This document shows positions 54,316 through 62,768 of a stretch of DNA of 64,000 nt, in pieces. Positions within the stretch are counted from its first letter, which is position 1. Every line of letters starts with the position of its first letter. The notes beneath the pieces were generated by a model that searched no databases, was not told the DNA's origin, and saw only the letters and a list, made by a program, of their open reading frames with translations. The position numbers and the translations under genes were made by a program. The stretch spans positions 1-64,000 of the forward strand of contig NZ_KI421517.1 of the NCBI RefSeq assembly GCF_000473365.1, written 5' to 3'. Source of the stretch: Adhaeribacter aquaticus DSM 16391. GTDB lineage: Bacteria > Bacteroidota > Bacteroidia > Cytophagales > Hymenobacteraceae.

Positions 54316-55314
54316 ATGATAAACCTTTTCTCTTCTCACAAAACTTACTTTTTTATTTTATTGATTTCGTTTTTTGCTTCTTGTGTGGTTCCCAAAAAGA
54401 AATTTGAGGAAATGAGTGCCCGCAAAGCTAAATTGGATTTAGACATTGCCGCCTGTGAAAAAGCTATGAAACAAGTGCAGTCCGAGCGCAAATCATTACA
54501 GGAACAATTGGAACGGATGACCAACAACAGCCGCCAGTTAATGAAAGACTCTGCGCAGACGGGACTGGCACTTCGGAAAACCCAGAAACTTTATAAAGAG
54601 CTAAATAATACTTATGATAAGCTCCTGAAAAGCCATGAAAGTTTATTGGCCAATAGTGCTTCCGAAACTAGTCGTTTATCCGGAGATTTAGCCCGTCGCG
54701 AAGCGGAATTAAAAAATTTAGAAGCCAGCTTAAAAACAAGCAAAACCCAGGTAGACAAATTAAACATAGATCTAAAATCCAGAGAAGAGCGTTTAAACGA
54801 ACTGGAACGGGTTTTAGCAGAGAAAGACAAAGCCGTTAACGCCTTAAAATCCAAAGTAAGTAATGCCTTATTAGGCTTTAAAGCCGGCGACTTATCGGTG
54901 AATGTAAAAAATGGCAAGGTATATGTTTCTTTATCTGAACAATTGTTGTTTAAATCAGGCAGCACCAAAGTAGACCCAAAAGGACAGGAAGCTTTACAAA
55001 AACTAGCTGCCGCCTTAAAAGACCAGCAAGATGTAAATGTGCTGGTAGAAGGTCATACCGATGACGTACCAGTAGCCAAAGGCACGGTGGGCATGAAAGA
55101 TAACTGGGATTTAAGTGTATTACGCGCTACTGAGATTACCCGTATCTTAACCGAATCAGGTTTAAATTCTGAACGGATTACGCCTTCTGGCCGATCTAAA
55201 TTTGTACCGGTTGCTCAAAACACTTCTTCCGAAACCCGCCAGCTAAACCGCCGGACCGAGATAATTCTTACCCCTAAACTGGATGAACTTTTTCAGATTC
55301 TGGAGAAGAATTAA
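54316..55314 (+). CDS. OmpA-family lipoprotein with coiled coil
   Basis: The 332-residue protein has a lipobox (SFFASCVVP, Cys23), a long coiled coil (about 30-185, repeated Leu/Glu/Lys/Arg heptads) and a C-terminal OmpA-like domain (FKSGSTKVDPKGQEALQ, VLVEGHTDDVPVAK, LNRRTEIILTP). This layout resembles MotB- or Pal-like tethers that span periplasm to peptidoglycan. There is no motor gene nearby, so a structural envelope role is more likely than motility. Confidence 0.9.
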   Translation: MINLFSSHKTYFFILLISFFASCVVPKKKFEEMSARKAKLDLDIAACEKAMKQVQSERKSLQEQLERMTNNSRQLMKDSAQTGLALRKTQKLYKELNNTYDKLLKSHESLLANSASETSRLSGDLARREAELKNLEASLKTSKTQVDKLNIDLKSREERLNELERVLAEKDKAVNALKSKVSNALLGFKAGDLSVNVKNGKVYVSLSEQLLFKSGSTKVDPKGQEALQKLAAALKDQQDVNVLVEGHTDDVPVAKGTVGMKDNWDLSVLRATEITRILTESGLNSERITPSGRSKFVPVAQNTSSETRQLNRRTEIILTPKLDELFQILEKN

Positions 55315-55431
55315 TGTTAATTTAAAATCCTTGGCCCAAAATCCACAATTCACGGCCCAAAATACCTGATTGAAATAGTATAGTTCAGCACTTCTAAATT
55401 AGAACATAGAATTATGTTAATCCTTAACAAC

Positions 55432-55463
55432 AAAAAAGCCCGTTCCTGTAAGCGGGCTTTTTT
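55432..55463 (-). terminator. Terminator between the OmpA-like gene and cystathionine gene
   Basis: AAAAAAGCCCG pairs with CGGGCTTTTTT (55432-55442 and 55453-55463) in an 11-bp stem. It can end both convergent transcripts. Confidence 0.85.
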
Positions 55464-55489
55464 GCTTTAATGAATGTAAATTACTGATA

Positions 55490-56629
55490 CTACCCAATAG
55501 CTTGCTCCAGATCAGCTAACAAATCTTCGTAATCTTCAATGCCTACACTTAACCTGATTAAAGAATCGCTCAATCCGCCTTTCAAACGTTCTTCACGCGG
55601 AATACTGGCGTGAGTCATAGAGGCAGGATGCCCACAAAGTGACTCTACCCCTCCTAAAGATTCTGCCAATGAAAAATATTTAAATTTTTCCAACACCTTG
55701 ATCGCATCTTCCATTTTATCGCCTTTCAGTACAAAAGAAATCATGCCGCCAAAATCCCGCATCTGCGATTTAGCAATTTCATGATTTGGATGATTATCGA
55801 AGCCTGGCCAAAATACTTTTTCTACTTTAGGGTGCTCCCGTAAGAATTGAGCTACTGCCCGGCCATTTTCGCAATGACGCTGCATACGAATATGCAAAGT
55901 CTTTAAACCCCGTAATAACAAAAAGCAATCTTGCGGGCCCGGCGTAGCACCACTGGCATTCTGAATAAAGGCCAACCGCTGCGCTAAATCGTCATCGTTT
56001 ACAATTAAAGCTCCCATTACGGTATCGGAGTGCCCACCCATGTATTTGGTAAGCGAATGCATTACAATATCCGCACCTAAATCTAATGGCGTTTGCAGGT
56101 AAGGAGTAGCAAATGTATTATCCACCGCTAATAATATGTTATGTTTTTTGGCAATAGCGGCAGCCCCTTTAATATCAATAATATTTAAAAGTGGGTTGGT
56201 AGGGGTTTCAATCCAGATTAAACGGGTATTTTCATTAATGTAACCTTCAATGGTTGTAATATCACTCATGGGTACAAAATGAAATTTCAAGCCGTATTGC
56301 TGAAAAATTTTGGTAAAAATCCGATAGCTGCCCCCATACAAATCATTCGTAGATATTACCTCATCACCAGGCTTTAGTGTCTTGATTAATGTATCGATGG
56401 CGGCCATACCGGTAGCAAAACATAAACCATGCTTCCCATTTTCTAAAGCCGCTAAGGCTTCCTGCAGGGCTGTTCGGGTAGGGTTATGCGTACGGGAATA
56501 TTCATACCCCTTATGGTTTCCCGGAGAAGCCTGTACGTAAGTGGACGTCTGGTAAATTGGCGTCATGATGGCACCGGTGGTTGGGTCCGGGTGTACGCCG
56601 GCATGTATAGCTTTAGTTCCGAATTTCAT
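55490..56629 (-). CDS. metB: Cystathionine gamma-synthase/lyase (PLP enzyme)
   Basis: The 379-residue PLP enzyme of the Cys/Met metabolism family carries the phosphate-binding ATGMAAIDT, the PLP-ring region VDNTFATPYLQTPL, and the lysine in MHSLTKYMGGHSDTVMGA. YEYSRTHNPTRTALQEAL is the N-terminal signature. It joins or cleaves cystathionine in the methionine/cysteine pathways. The family alone does not fix synthase versus lyase activity, so the symbol metB is a best guess. It is cytoplasmic and has its own promoter in the 296-base gap upstream. Confidence 0.93.
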   Translation of the reverse strand: MKFGTKAIHAGVHPDPTTGAIMTPIYQTSTYVQASPGNHKGYEYSRTHNPTRTALQEALAALENGKHGLCFATGMAAIDTLIKTLKPGDEVISTNDLYGGSYRIFTKIFQQYGLKFHFVPMSDITTIEGYINENTRLIWIETPTNPLLNIIDIKGAAAIAKKHNILLAVDNTFATPYLQTPLDLGADIVMHSLTKYMGGHSDTVMGALIVNDDDLAQRLAFIQNASGATPGPQDCFLLLRGLKTLHIRMQRHCENGRAVAQFLREHPKVEKVFWPGFDNHPNHEIAKSQMRDFGGMISFVLKGDKMEDAIKVLEKFKYFSLAESLGGVESLCGHPASMTHASIPREERLKGGLSDSLIRLSVGIEDYEDLLADLEQAIG

Positions 56630-56925
56630 AAGAATAAGTTTTATTTATCTGGCTGCAAGTTAAAAGTTTCGTTAGTTAAAACTTATAAATCCTGGACAAA
56701 GTTAATTTATGATTCTTTTCTCCGGGAACCAGTAATTAACAGCACCTTCATAAACTCATACTTATTATAGGGCTATAGCTGCTACTTTTGATTAAATAAC
56801 AAAGAGCAGCCTTTTATCCCGGCAGAAGCTTTTTCTCCTACTAATGGGTAAAGCAGGCAAAATTTACAGCCCAAATTAATTTTTAACGTTTAACTTTCAG
56901 CTATAAATTTAAAATACTAAAAGCC

Positions 56926-57633
56926 GTGCTGCAAGAGCTTCTCCGAAAAAACGCCTCTACCTTATTTTCATTATTGCTTTTGGTGGTAATGCCGGTAGTA
57001 GTAAGTTCTACGCTTGCCTACTTTCTTTACGACTACCAACGGGTATTACAAAATTTATCTTTTGGGCCTGCCCTGTTGTATTTTGCAGTAGTTTCTTTTA
57101 CCATGACCTTTGCCCTTACGCCTACCACCTTTGTGGCTTTGGTAACCGGGTATTTTTTTGGCTGGCCTGGGTTTGTTGGGGTAGTAGTATCTTACGGACT
57201 GGCTTCCTTGCTGGGATACCAGGTAGCCCAACTTATTGACCAGGGTAAAATGCTTGGCTTCCTGAACCGGTTCAATAAAGCCGCCGCCGTAATGGAAGAA
57301 TTGCGCAACCAGAGCTGGAGTTTAATTTTTTTAACCCGTATCTCCCCCGTACTTCCCTTCGCTTTCATGACATTTATCTTATCTATTATGCGGGTGGATA
57401 GAAAAAAGTTTTTGCTGGCAAGTATGGGGGGCATGTTGCCGCGTACACTTTTCTTTTTCTGGGTGGGCACTCAAGCCCAAAATATTATCACCCTGATTAA
57501 CAATGACAACACCGGTAATCAGGGCAAAATTTTGGTGGTGGTATTAATCCTAATATCAGTATTTGGGCTCTATTACATCTTTAATAAAGCCCTGAAAAAG
57601 GCTTTGGCGCGGAGTACCAAAGCAAAATTTTAG
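56926..57633 (+). CDS. TVP38/TMEM64 (VTT/DedA-like) membrane protein
   Basis: The 235-residue protein begins at GTG 56926 and has about six membrane segments. FALTPTTFVALVTGYFFGWP is the re-entrant loop motif, and LIFLTRISPVLPFAFMTFIL carries the conserved Arg/Pro region of VTT-domain proteins. These proteins act as lipid scramblases or transporters in membrane homeostasis. No specific substrate is known here. The gene ends 44 bases before the tRNA promoter. Confidence 0.88.
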   Translation: MLQELLRKNASTLFSLLLLVVMPVVVSSTLAYFLYDYQRVLQNLSFGPALLYFAVVSFTMTFALTPTTFVALVTGYFFGWPGFVGVVVSYGLASLLGYQVAQLIDQGKMLGFLNRFNKAAAVMEELRNQSWSLIFLTRISPVLPFAFMTFILSIMRVDRKKFLLASMGGMLPRTLFFFWVGTQAQNIITLINNDNTGNQGKILVVVLILISVFGLYYIFNKALKKALARSTKAKF

Positions 57634-57653
57634 AAAATAATTTCAGGCAAGGC

Positions 57654-57685
57654 TTGCTTTAGATAATAGTTTATGCCTATCTTTG
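57654..57685 (+). promoter_or_regulatory. Promoter of tRNA-Arg
   Basis: TTG at 57654-57656 and TATCTTTG at 57678-57685 are separated by 21 bases, the expected layout for a Bacteroidota promoter. The tRNA 5' end at 57707 follows after 21 bases. Confidence 0.6.
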
Positions 57686-57706
57686 CACCATCAAAACGAT
57701 AAAGCT

Positions 57707-57780
57707 GGTCACGTAGCTCAACTGGATAGAGCATCTGACTACGAATCAGAAGGTTTGGGGTTCGACTCCCTACGCGACCA
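57707..57780 (+). tRNA. tRNA-Arg (ACG anticodon)
   Basis: A complete cloverleaf is visible: acceptor GGTCACG/CGCGACC, D arm GCTC/GAGC, anticodon stem TCTGA/TCAGA with loop CTACGAA (anticodon ACG at 57741-57743), T arm TGGGG/CCCTA-type with TTCGACT, and discriminator A at 57780. CCA is not encoded. The fifth acceptor pair (57711 A with 57775 C) is a mismatch. The wobble A is expected to be inosine. A terminator follows at 57785. Confidence 0.93.
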
Positions 57781-57784
57781 CATA

Positions 57785-57826
57785 AAAAAAGCCACTTACG
57801 AGGTAAAACTTGTAAGTGGCTTTTTT
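57785..57826 (+). terminator. Terminator of tRNA-Arg
   Basis: AAAAAAGCCACTTAC pairs with GTAAGTGGCTTTTTT around a 12-base loop, a strong intrinsic terminator right after the tRNA. Confidence 0.9.
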
Positions 57827-58239
57827 ATTACATACAATACTGTTGTGTGTTTGGGTAAGGCAATAAGTGATTTTAAAGCTGTTTATTTAAATTAGGGGAA
57901 GGTGGCTTCCCTCAAAATTTATTATCACTCCTGCAAAAAGGCAGTTGTTAATTGAAATAAGGATCAATTTAAAGCTAATATTGAAGAACATAATACAACA
58001 ATAGAGTGGCTTTCTCTCGAAATACAAAATTCCTTTTAATAGATTCTTTGCTAATATTGGTCTTTTGTTAAGATTATTCTCTTTTGTTCCCTCAACTGTT
58101 TGGTTTCATTTGCATTTCTTTTAACGAAAAAAATAAAAGAAAACCAGAAAAGAAAATGCAGATGTTTGGCAGTAAGCGAAGACAGCAAAAGCAACAAAAA
58201 CAACCCCATTGAACACTAAAGTCTAGTTGTTCCAAGGCT
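57827..58239. other. Gap downstream of tRNA-Arg
   Basis: No convincing gene is seen. An 18-codon frame (ATG at 58155, basic and Gln-rich) lies near 58155-58211, but nothing supports it. The right part leads into the palindrome-rich promoter region at 58240-58360. Confidence 0.3.
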
Positions 58240-58360
58240 CTTTATAGAATATAGTTTAACTTCTAAAAAACTGTTCACCGAGTAAAAAGAAGTGTTTAAC
58301 GAAAGTTAGTATAGGTTAAGCTAAATATAGCCGTAGGCTATATTCTATAAAGTACATTTG
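58240..58360 (+). promoter_or_regulatory. Palindrome-rich promoter of the 124-aa secreted protein
   Basis: CTTTATAGAATATAG at 58240-58254 and its perfect reverse complement CTATATTCTATAAAG at 58338-58352 flank 83 bases. A second palindrome, AATATAGCC (58324-58332) and GGCTATATT (58336-58344) around GTA, overlaps the right arm. TACATTTG (58353-58360), a -7 box, follows immediately. The gene starts at 58402. This looks like a regulated promoter with two binding sites that may interact, or a structured element. Confidence 0.55.
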
Positions 58361-58401
58361 AATATCAAAAGAGCACAACAGAGATAAAAAGCATAAAGGA
58401 T

Positions 58402-58776
58402 ATGAAAAAGCACTTACTACTATTAGCCTTCACATTAGTACTTTCAACAGTAGGATTTGCTAATGGAACTGTGGATCAGAAAAGATTTGATGCTACTTTA
58501 GATCAGCAGGTAAGAGTAGAAGTTCGCCAGTTACAGGAGCTGCTTCGTTTCAACGAATTTGAATACATCCAGATCAAGAAATTAACCGCAGCTGAGTTAG
58601 CAGATTTACAAGCAGCTAAACAAACATATACAGATGCTGCCGAGCTACACATCCAATTACAACAAATTAAAGATACTTATACTGCAAAAGTAAGTGCTTT
58701 ATTAAACGACTCGCAAAAGAAAGCCTTTTCTGCTTATTTAGCGACTACACAAGCTAACTTATTAGCCATTCAATAA
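58402..58776 (+). CDS. Small secreted helical protein, 124 aa
   Basis: A signal peptide (MKKHLLLLAFTLVLSTVGFA) is followed by about 100 residues predicted as alpha-helical, rich in Gln, Ala, Leu and Thr (VRQLQELLRFNEFEYIQIK, LIQLQQ-like repeats). The pattern recalls Spy-type periplasmic chaperones and other short Gln/Leu-rich secreted proteins, but the family is not certain. Its promoter carries nested palindromes, so expression is probably controlled. A terminator follows at 58809. Confidence 0.6.
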   Translation: MKKHLLLLAFTLVLSTVGFANGTVDQKRFDATLDQQVRVEVRQLQELLRFNEFEYIQIKKLTAAELADLQAAKQTYTDAAELHIQLQQIKDTYTAKVSALLNDSQKKAFSAYLATTQANLLAIQ

Positions 58777-58808
58777 TACTTTTACTATACCTACCACTAT
58801 TTTACCTG

Positions 58809-58838
58809 AAGCCAGCTTTTTGCTGGCTTTTGTTTTTA
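58809..58838 (+). terminator. Terminator after the small secreted protein gene
   Basis: AAGCCAGC, five T, GCTGGCTT form a compact stem followed by TTGTTTTT at 58809-58838. Confidence 0.75.
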
Positions 58839-58930
58839 AACTGTACCAATAAAGTACTTCAAAATCAAATATCACATAATAATCCTAATTTTCCAGCAAA
58901 AGTTTAATTTTATTAATTAATCCAATCTTT

Positions 58931-58938
58931 TATTTTTG
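58931..58938 (+). promoter_or_regulatory. -7 box TATTTTTG before the two small membrane genes
   Basis: TATTTTTG matches TAnnTTTG and lies 31 bases before the ATG at 58970. No clear -33 box was found. Confidence 0.4.
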
Positions 58939-58969
58939 TATAAGTTAATACTATACAACAAATACACAA

Positions 58970-59131
58970 ATGGAAGAATTTGATTTACCGCTTCTTATAG
59001 GATGTACTATGGTACTTTTTGGCATTTTATGTGTTATAATCATCTTTACTAAATCCATTAAAAACACAATTAACGAAATTAACAGTATCCACGCCAGGAG
59101 ACGTAAACGTGCTTTTAATCTAGTGAAATGA
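58970..59131 (+). CDS. 53-aa single-pass membrane protein
   Basis: An ATG at 58970 opens a 53-codon gene reading MEEFDLPLLIGCTMVLFGIL, then CVIIIFTKSI, and a basic tail HARRRKRAFNLVK. One membrane helix at about 8-27 and the positive C-terminus predict N-out/C-in topology. Its stop TGA overlaps the next ATG (ATGA), so the two genes are translationally coupled. A -7 box lies just upstream. No family is recognised. Confidence 0.6.
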   Translation: MEEFDLPLLIGCTMVLFGILCVIIIFTKSIKNTINEINSIHARRRKRAFNLVK

Positions 59132-59409
59132 TTAGATTGAACAAATGTTGTTCAGGCATAAGTCAGGAAGCAAAACCTTCTACAAATACAAAATCCATCA
59201 TAAGCATTAACCTGAAAGCAGTAGCTTTCTGGATTTTCATATTTGTAGTTATTATTACTAATATCCTATGGTTGTTCTTTATAGCCGACAAAGCCACATT
59301 AAATGACAGGAGTTATTTATTTTTTATTCAGAGTGGACTTTATATAGTATTAATAATTGCTATAAAAGGCGCTATTACAAGAGGATTAATTAAGTCGAAT
59401 TTGTTTTAG
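59128..59409 (+). CDS. 93-aa two-pass membrane protein
   Basis: This starts at the ATG that overlaps the previous stop. After a polar N-terminus with two Cys (MIRLNKCCSG) there are two hydrophobic helices (about 31-52 AFWIFIFVVIITNILWLFF, and 65-82 FFIQSGLYIVLIIAIKG). It probably forms a small complex with the upstream 53-residue protein. No family is recognised. Confidence 0.6.
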   Translation: MIRLNKCCSGISQEAKPSTNTKSIISINLKAVAFWIFIFVVIITNILWLFFIADKATLNDRSYLFFIQSGLYIVLIIAIKGAITRGLIKSNLF

Positions 59410-60077
59410 TCGATATCTAATATAAAATTAAGAATTTACCTGTTTTTACTTCTTTGGCTAGAATTGATGATGTATGGCAAATTAAGGGTAATTAATTTAT
59501 TTGTCCCTGCAGATTACACAAGTAATTAGGATATCAACTATTAGCGTGGCATTAGTATTATTATTTGATACCCGCCCAATTTAATTTTATGCTATGGCCC
59601 GTCAGGTTAGCTCCTGTACTTTCAATGATCGGCCAGATATAAGTGGCGGGTTTAATACAATTAAAATTTGAAACCCTGAAATGGGCAAGGTTTATATAGA
59701 ATCTCATAAGTATAAATTGATTGCCGCTCCCTTCTTTCCGCATGAACGGGGATTTTCTAGTTATAGCTAAGTACAGCTAGTAAAACACCTTATTGCCTAT
59801 AGTATACTACCCTTAGCTTTTAAATAAGGTGGAATTAAATTGATTATTTATTAATTCAACTTTTGGTGTTATTAATTTAACAAATCACCTCCCTATTCAT
59901 TTTAAAGTTGTTAGTTGCAAAGAAATAGAGGTAGCCCCTACCAAAACAGTTGACACTTCTTTAAATGTAAACCTCCCTTTAATTAACCAGACTAACCAGC
60001 CTCATTCGTTGCAGGATTACTTCGTTTTCCTTATAGCACAAAATAATTTTAAAAATATTAGTCCACCACTTTTGCAA
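59410..60077. other. Gap between small membrane operon and the flavoprotein gene
   Basis: No clear gene is seen. A 60-codon minus-strand frame at 59743-59561 (with PATYIWPIIESTGANLTG) has protein-like composition and could be the remains of a larger gene, but this is weak. The region is otherwise AT-rich. Confidence 0.3.
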
Positions 60078-60124
60078 TTATTAATGCAACATAGTCGCAT
60101 TAATAAAAAATAATCATATCTTTG
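60078..60124 (+). promoter_or_regulatory. Operator palindrome and -7 box of the flavoprotein gene
   Basis: TTATTAATGC (60078-60087) and GCATTAATAA (60097-60106) form a perfect 10-bp inverted repeat with a 9-base spacer. TATCTTTG at 60117-60124 is the -7 box. The palindrome ends 10 bases before it and would overlap the -33 region, so it is a plausible operator. The start codon is at 60235, leaving a leader of about 100 bases. Confidence 0.55.
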
Positions 60125-60234
60125 CCTATAGCTTATTTATAAATACAGAGAAAAGAAATTATACAACAAGGTAAACTTGCTCTTACAGCCTTGACTTTAC
60201 CTTTCCCATTAATCACAATTAAAAAAATAATCAC

Positions 60235-61143
60235 ATGCCAAAGGATAAAAATTATGAAGTAATCATTATTGGCGGAAGTTACGCAGGGCTTTCTGCTGCA
60301 ATGGCCCTAGGGCGTTCATTGCGTCAAGTTTTAATAATTGACAGTGGACTACCTTGTAATAGGCAAACACCTCATTCGCACAACTTCTTAACCCAAGACG
60401 GAAAAACCCCAAAAGAAATTTCAACGCTTGCCAAACAACAAGTGGAAAAATATGAAACTGTAAAATTTTATAATGGTCTTGCCAGCACTGGAACCAAAAC
60501 AATAAATGGCTTTGAAATAATTACGGATGCAAATGACAAATTCACAGCAAAAAAATTAGTATTTGCAACAGGAATAAAAGACATCATGCCAGACATCAAG
60601 GGATTTGCAGAATGTTGGGGTATTTCTATTATTCATTGTCCTTATTGCCACGGTTTCGAGTATCATAACCAAAATACAGGCATCATGGCAAACGGAGCAA
60701 AAGCATTTCATCTTGCTTCATTGGTCAATAATCTGACAAAAAAGATTACGATATTGACTACAGGGAAAGCGGGTTTTAATTCAGAACAAATTGAGAAGCT
60801 AAACAAGCATCATATAAAAATTATAGAAACTAACATTTCCGGAATAGAACACGAAAACGGGCAAGTAAAAAACGTAATCTTTGAGGATGGCAGCCAATTA
60901 GAATTTAACGCTATCTATGCAGCAATCCCGTTCACACAACATTCAGACATTCCTCTTTCATTGGGTTGCGAACTTACTGAACAAGGATACATCCAAGTAG
61001 ATAGCTTTCAGAAAACAACTGTTGAGGGTGTATTTGCTTGCGGAGATAACTCAGTTATGATGCGTTCTGTAGCTAATGCCGTGTATAGTGGAAATTTTGC
61101 AGGTGCAATGGTAAATAATTTACTTACAGCCGCAGATTTTTAA
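60235..61143 (+). CDS. Thioredoxin-reductase-like FAD/NAD(P)H oxidoreductase
   Basis: This 302-residue flavoprotein has the FAD motif IIIGGSYAGLSAAMALGRS at the N-terminus, an NAD(P)H-binding part, the redox pair CPYC (Cys135, Cys138, within HCPYCHG) and the FAD-binding end VFACGDNSVMM. It resembles TrxR-like proteins of the kind that reduce small disulfide substrates rather than classical TrxB. The partner is unknown. It is cytoplasmic. The palindrome upstream suggests a dedicated regulator, which I do not see in the window. Confidence 0.9.
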   Translation: MPKDKNYEVIIIGGSYAGLSAAMALGRSLRQVLIIDSGLPCNRQTPHSHNFLTQDGKTPKEISTLAKQQVEKYETVKFYNGLASTGTKTINGFEIITDANDKFTAKKLVFATGIKDIMPDIKGFAECWGISIIHCPYCHGFEYHNQNTGIMANGAKAFHLASLVNNLTKKITILTTGKAGFNSEQIEKLNKHHIKIIETNISGIEHENGQVKNVIFEDGSQLEFNAIYAAIPFTQHSDIPLSLGCELTEQGYIQVDSFQKTTVEGVFACGDNSVMMRSVANAVYSGNFAGAMVNNLLTAADF

Positions 61144-61181
61144 TTAAAATTATTTTTTATATATGGAAGAAGCTTTTATAA

Positions 61182-61388
61182 CAGACCTCTAAAGTAAAAT
61201 TCAGGCAAACAAAATTTCCAAGATTAATTCAGAAGGAAAACACCAACTGGAAAAAAAACTTTAACCGTAACGAAACTGCTTTTCCTTTTCATTGTGGACG
61301 CACAAATTCAAGAGATAAAGGTAGCCTATGTATTTTCGGATTAAATTCCAGCAACAGTAGCAGTATAGGATTTACTGCCAAGTTTTAG
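61182..61388 (+). pseudogene. Possible gene fragment without a start codon
   Basis: A 68-codon frame is open from 61182 to TAG 61386-61388 and reads KFPRLIQKENTNWKKN, then FPFHCGRTNSRDKGSLCIFG and SSIGFTAKF. No ATG, GTG or TTG start is present at its beginning, and it lies between two intact genes. The composition looks protein-like. It could equally be chance in AT-rich DNA. Confidence 0.25.
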
Positions 61389-61418
61389 CATCTAAAATTT
61401 GTATCAAGATTGAAAACC

Positions 61419-62033
61419 ATGATAGACTTTTGGGAAAAAGCATTTAAGGATAAACAAGAAATGTGGGGTTTAGAGCCTGCCAAATCAACTGTATTGACAA
61501 ATGATTTTTTTATAGAGCATAATGTAAAATCTGTACTTATTCCGGGCATTGGTTACGGGCGAAATGCTCAAATTTTCAGAGACAATGGCATGACTGTATC
61601 AGGCATTGAAATTTCACAAACTGCCATTGATCTAGGTCTAAAACATTATGGAAACGACCTGAAAATTTATCATGGTTCTGTAACTGAAATGCCTTTTGAC
61701 AACAACTTGTATGACGGAATATATTGTTACGGATTAATTTACTTATTAGGTAAAGCCGAAAGAGAAAAGCTAATCCAAGACTGTTATAACCAACTTTCAG
61801 GAAACGGTTTTATGGTTTTTACGGCAATAACTAAAGAAGCTCAAACTTATAGGCAAGGAACTTTAATTAGCAAAGACAGATTTGAAATGTTTGGTGGAGT
61901 AAAAATTTTCTTTTACGACAGAGAAACGATAGAGGAAGAGTTTGGAAAATCCGGACTTTTTGAAATAACAGATGTAACAGAAAACTACCCATTTTACCTA
62001 ATAAAATGTAAAAAGACTAAATCAGAAAACTGA
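61419..62033 (+). CDS. SAM-dependent class I methyltransferase
   Basis: Taking ATG 61419 as the start, the protein has about 204 residues with a Rossmann-like core: VKSVLIPGIGYGRNAQIF (motif I, SAM binding), GMTVSGIEISQTAIDLG (motif II) and MPFDNNLYDGIYCYGLI (motif IV). It resembles TehB/thiopurine-methyltransferase-like enzymes, but the substrate is not evident. A TTG 9 bases upstream could extend it by three codons. It lies downstream of the flavoprotein gene but is separated by 275 bases. Confidence 0.87.
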   Translation: MIDFWEKAFKDKQEMWGLEPAKSTVLTNDFFIEHNVKSVLIPGIGYGRNAQIFRDNGMTVSGIEISQTAIDLGLKHYGNDLKIYHGSVTEMPFDNNLYDGIYCYGLIYLLGKAEREKLIQDCYNQLSGNGFMVFTAITKEAQTYRQGTLISKDRFEMFGGVKIFFYDRETIEEEFGKSGLFEITDVTENYPFYLIKCKKTKSEN

Positions 62034-62135
62034 CCTAACCAAATTTACCGATACCAGCGGCCTAGTAAAATAGAGTTCAAATCGAGATAAGACGTTTTTT
62101 ATAACAACGCATGCAGCCACTCCGCGCTAGACCTA

Positions 62136-62768
62136 TTAAATATCAAAATTTATATTTAATTGTTCGCGTAGCATCTGCGCCACTTTACCATCAGGGTTAA
62201 TGGGTTTAACTTTCTTCATTATGACCTTGCGGTAAGTGATAGAGAGCCTTCTTTCCCTATGTTTCACGTTGCCATCAACAATGTCTTTTTTTCTGGAAGG
62301 AATGGAGTGATTCCATTTATACCTAGCCTCATCCTGCATAACATATACTGAACGTCTGGGAACCTCCACATCTACCACTACCCCTCCCTTAATTTCTATA
62401 AATCGCATGATGCAACCACTGCCAAGATTAACACCGCAGATTTGGTTTTCGAAATAGTTTCTATCCTTATGAGGCCTGAGCCCCTCTCCCGGAGCGTACT
62501 CATTAATAATGACCTGGTCTGGAAGGAGAGATACGATCTTCTTTTCTGTTATTTGCTCTGACAGTTTTTGAACCAGTGGAGGCATAGGAACTGGAATTTT
62601 CACTAGCGCATACGGAGCTTCCAATTCATTCCTGTAACCATAATACTGCAACCTCCTGTTGTAATCCACAACCCATATTTGGCTGTCAATTTCCTTTATC
62701 ACTTCCTCCTCCAATGATTCACTAATAAAATCATGGTATAGTAGCAACCCTGGTACTGCTGTTTCCAT
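62136..62768 (-). CDS. AlkB-like Fe(II)/2-oxoglutarate dioxygenase
   Basis: The 210-residue protein has the metal triad His100-x-Asp102 (RPHKDRNYF) and His154 (YKWNHSIPSR), plus the 2-oxoglutarate-binding Arg pair near RRLSITYR (Arg174 and Arg180). The N-terminal part YHDFISESLEEEVI and the substrate loop with Tyr/Asn fit the AlkB group that removes alkyl lesions from DNA or RNA. It could act on other substrates. It is cytoplasmic, with no signal peptide. It is convergent to the methyltransferase gene. Confidence 0.88.
   Translation of the reverse strand: METAVPGLLLYHDFISESLEEEVIKEIDSQIWVVDYNRRLQYYGYRNELEAPYALVKIPVPMPPLVQKLSEQITEKKIVSLLPDQVIINEYAPGEGLRPHKDRNYFENQICGVNLGSGCIMRFIEIKGGVVVDVEVPRRSVYVMQDEARYKWNHSIPSRKKDIVDGNVKHRERRLSITYRKVIMKKVKPINPDGKVAQMLREQLNINFDI

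Noticed and set aside
57683-57895. A 70-codon plus-strand frame over the tRNA
   Set aside because: It runs through tRNA-Arg and its terminator, so it cannot be a real gene.
58155-58211. An 18-codon basic frame (ATG at 58155)
   Set aside because: It is too short and has no promoter or conservation evidence from the sequence alone.
59561-59743. A 60-codon minus-strand frame as a gene
   Set aside because: The composition is somewhat protein-like, but there is no family, promoter or neighbour support. I only mention it in the gap note.
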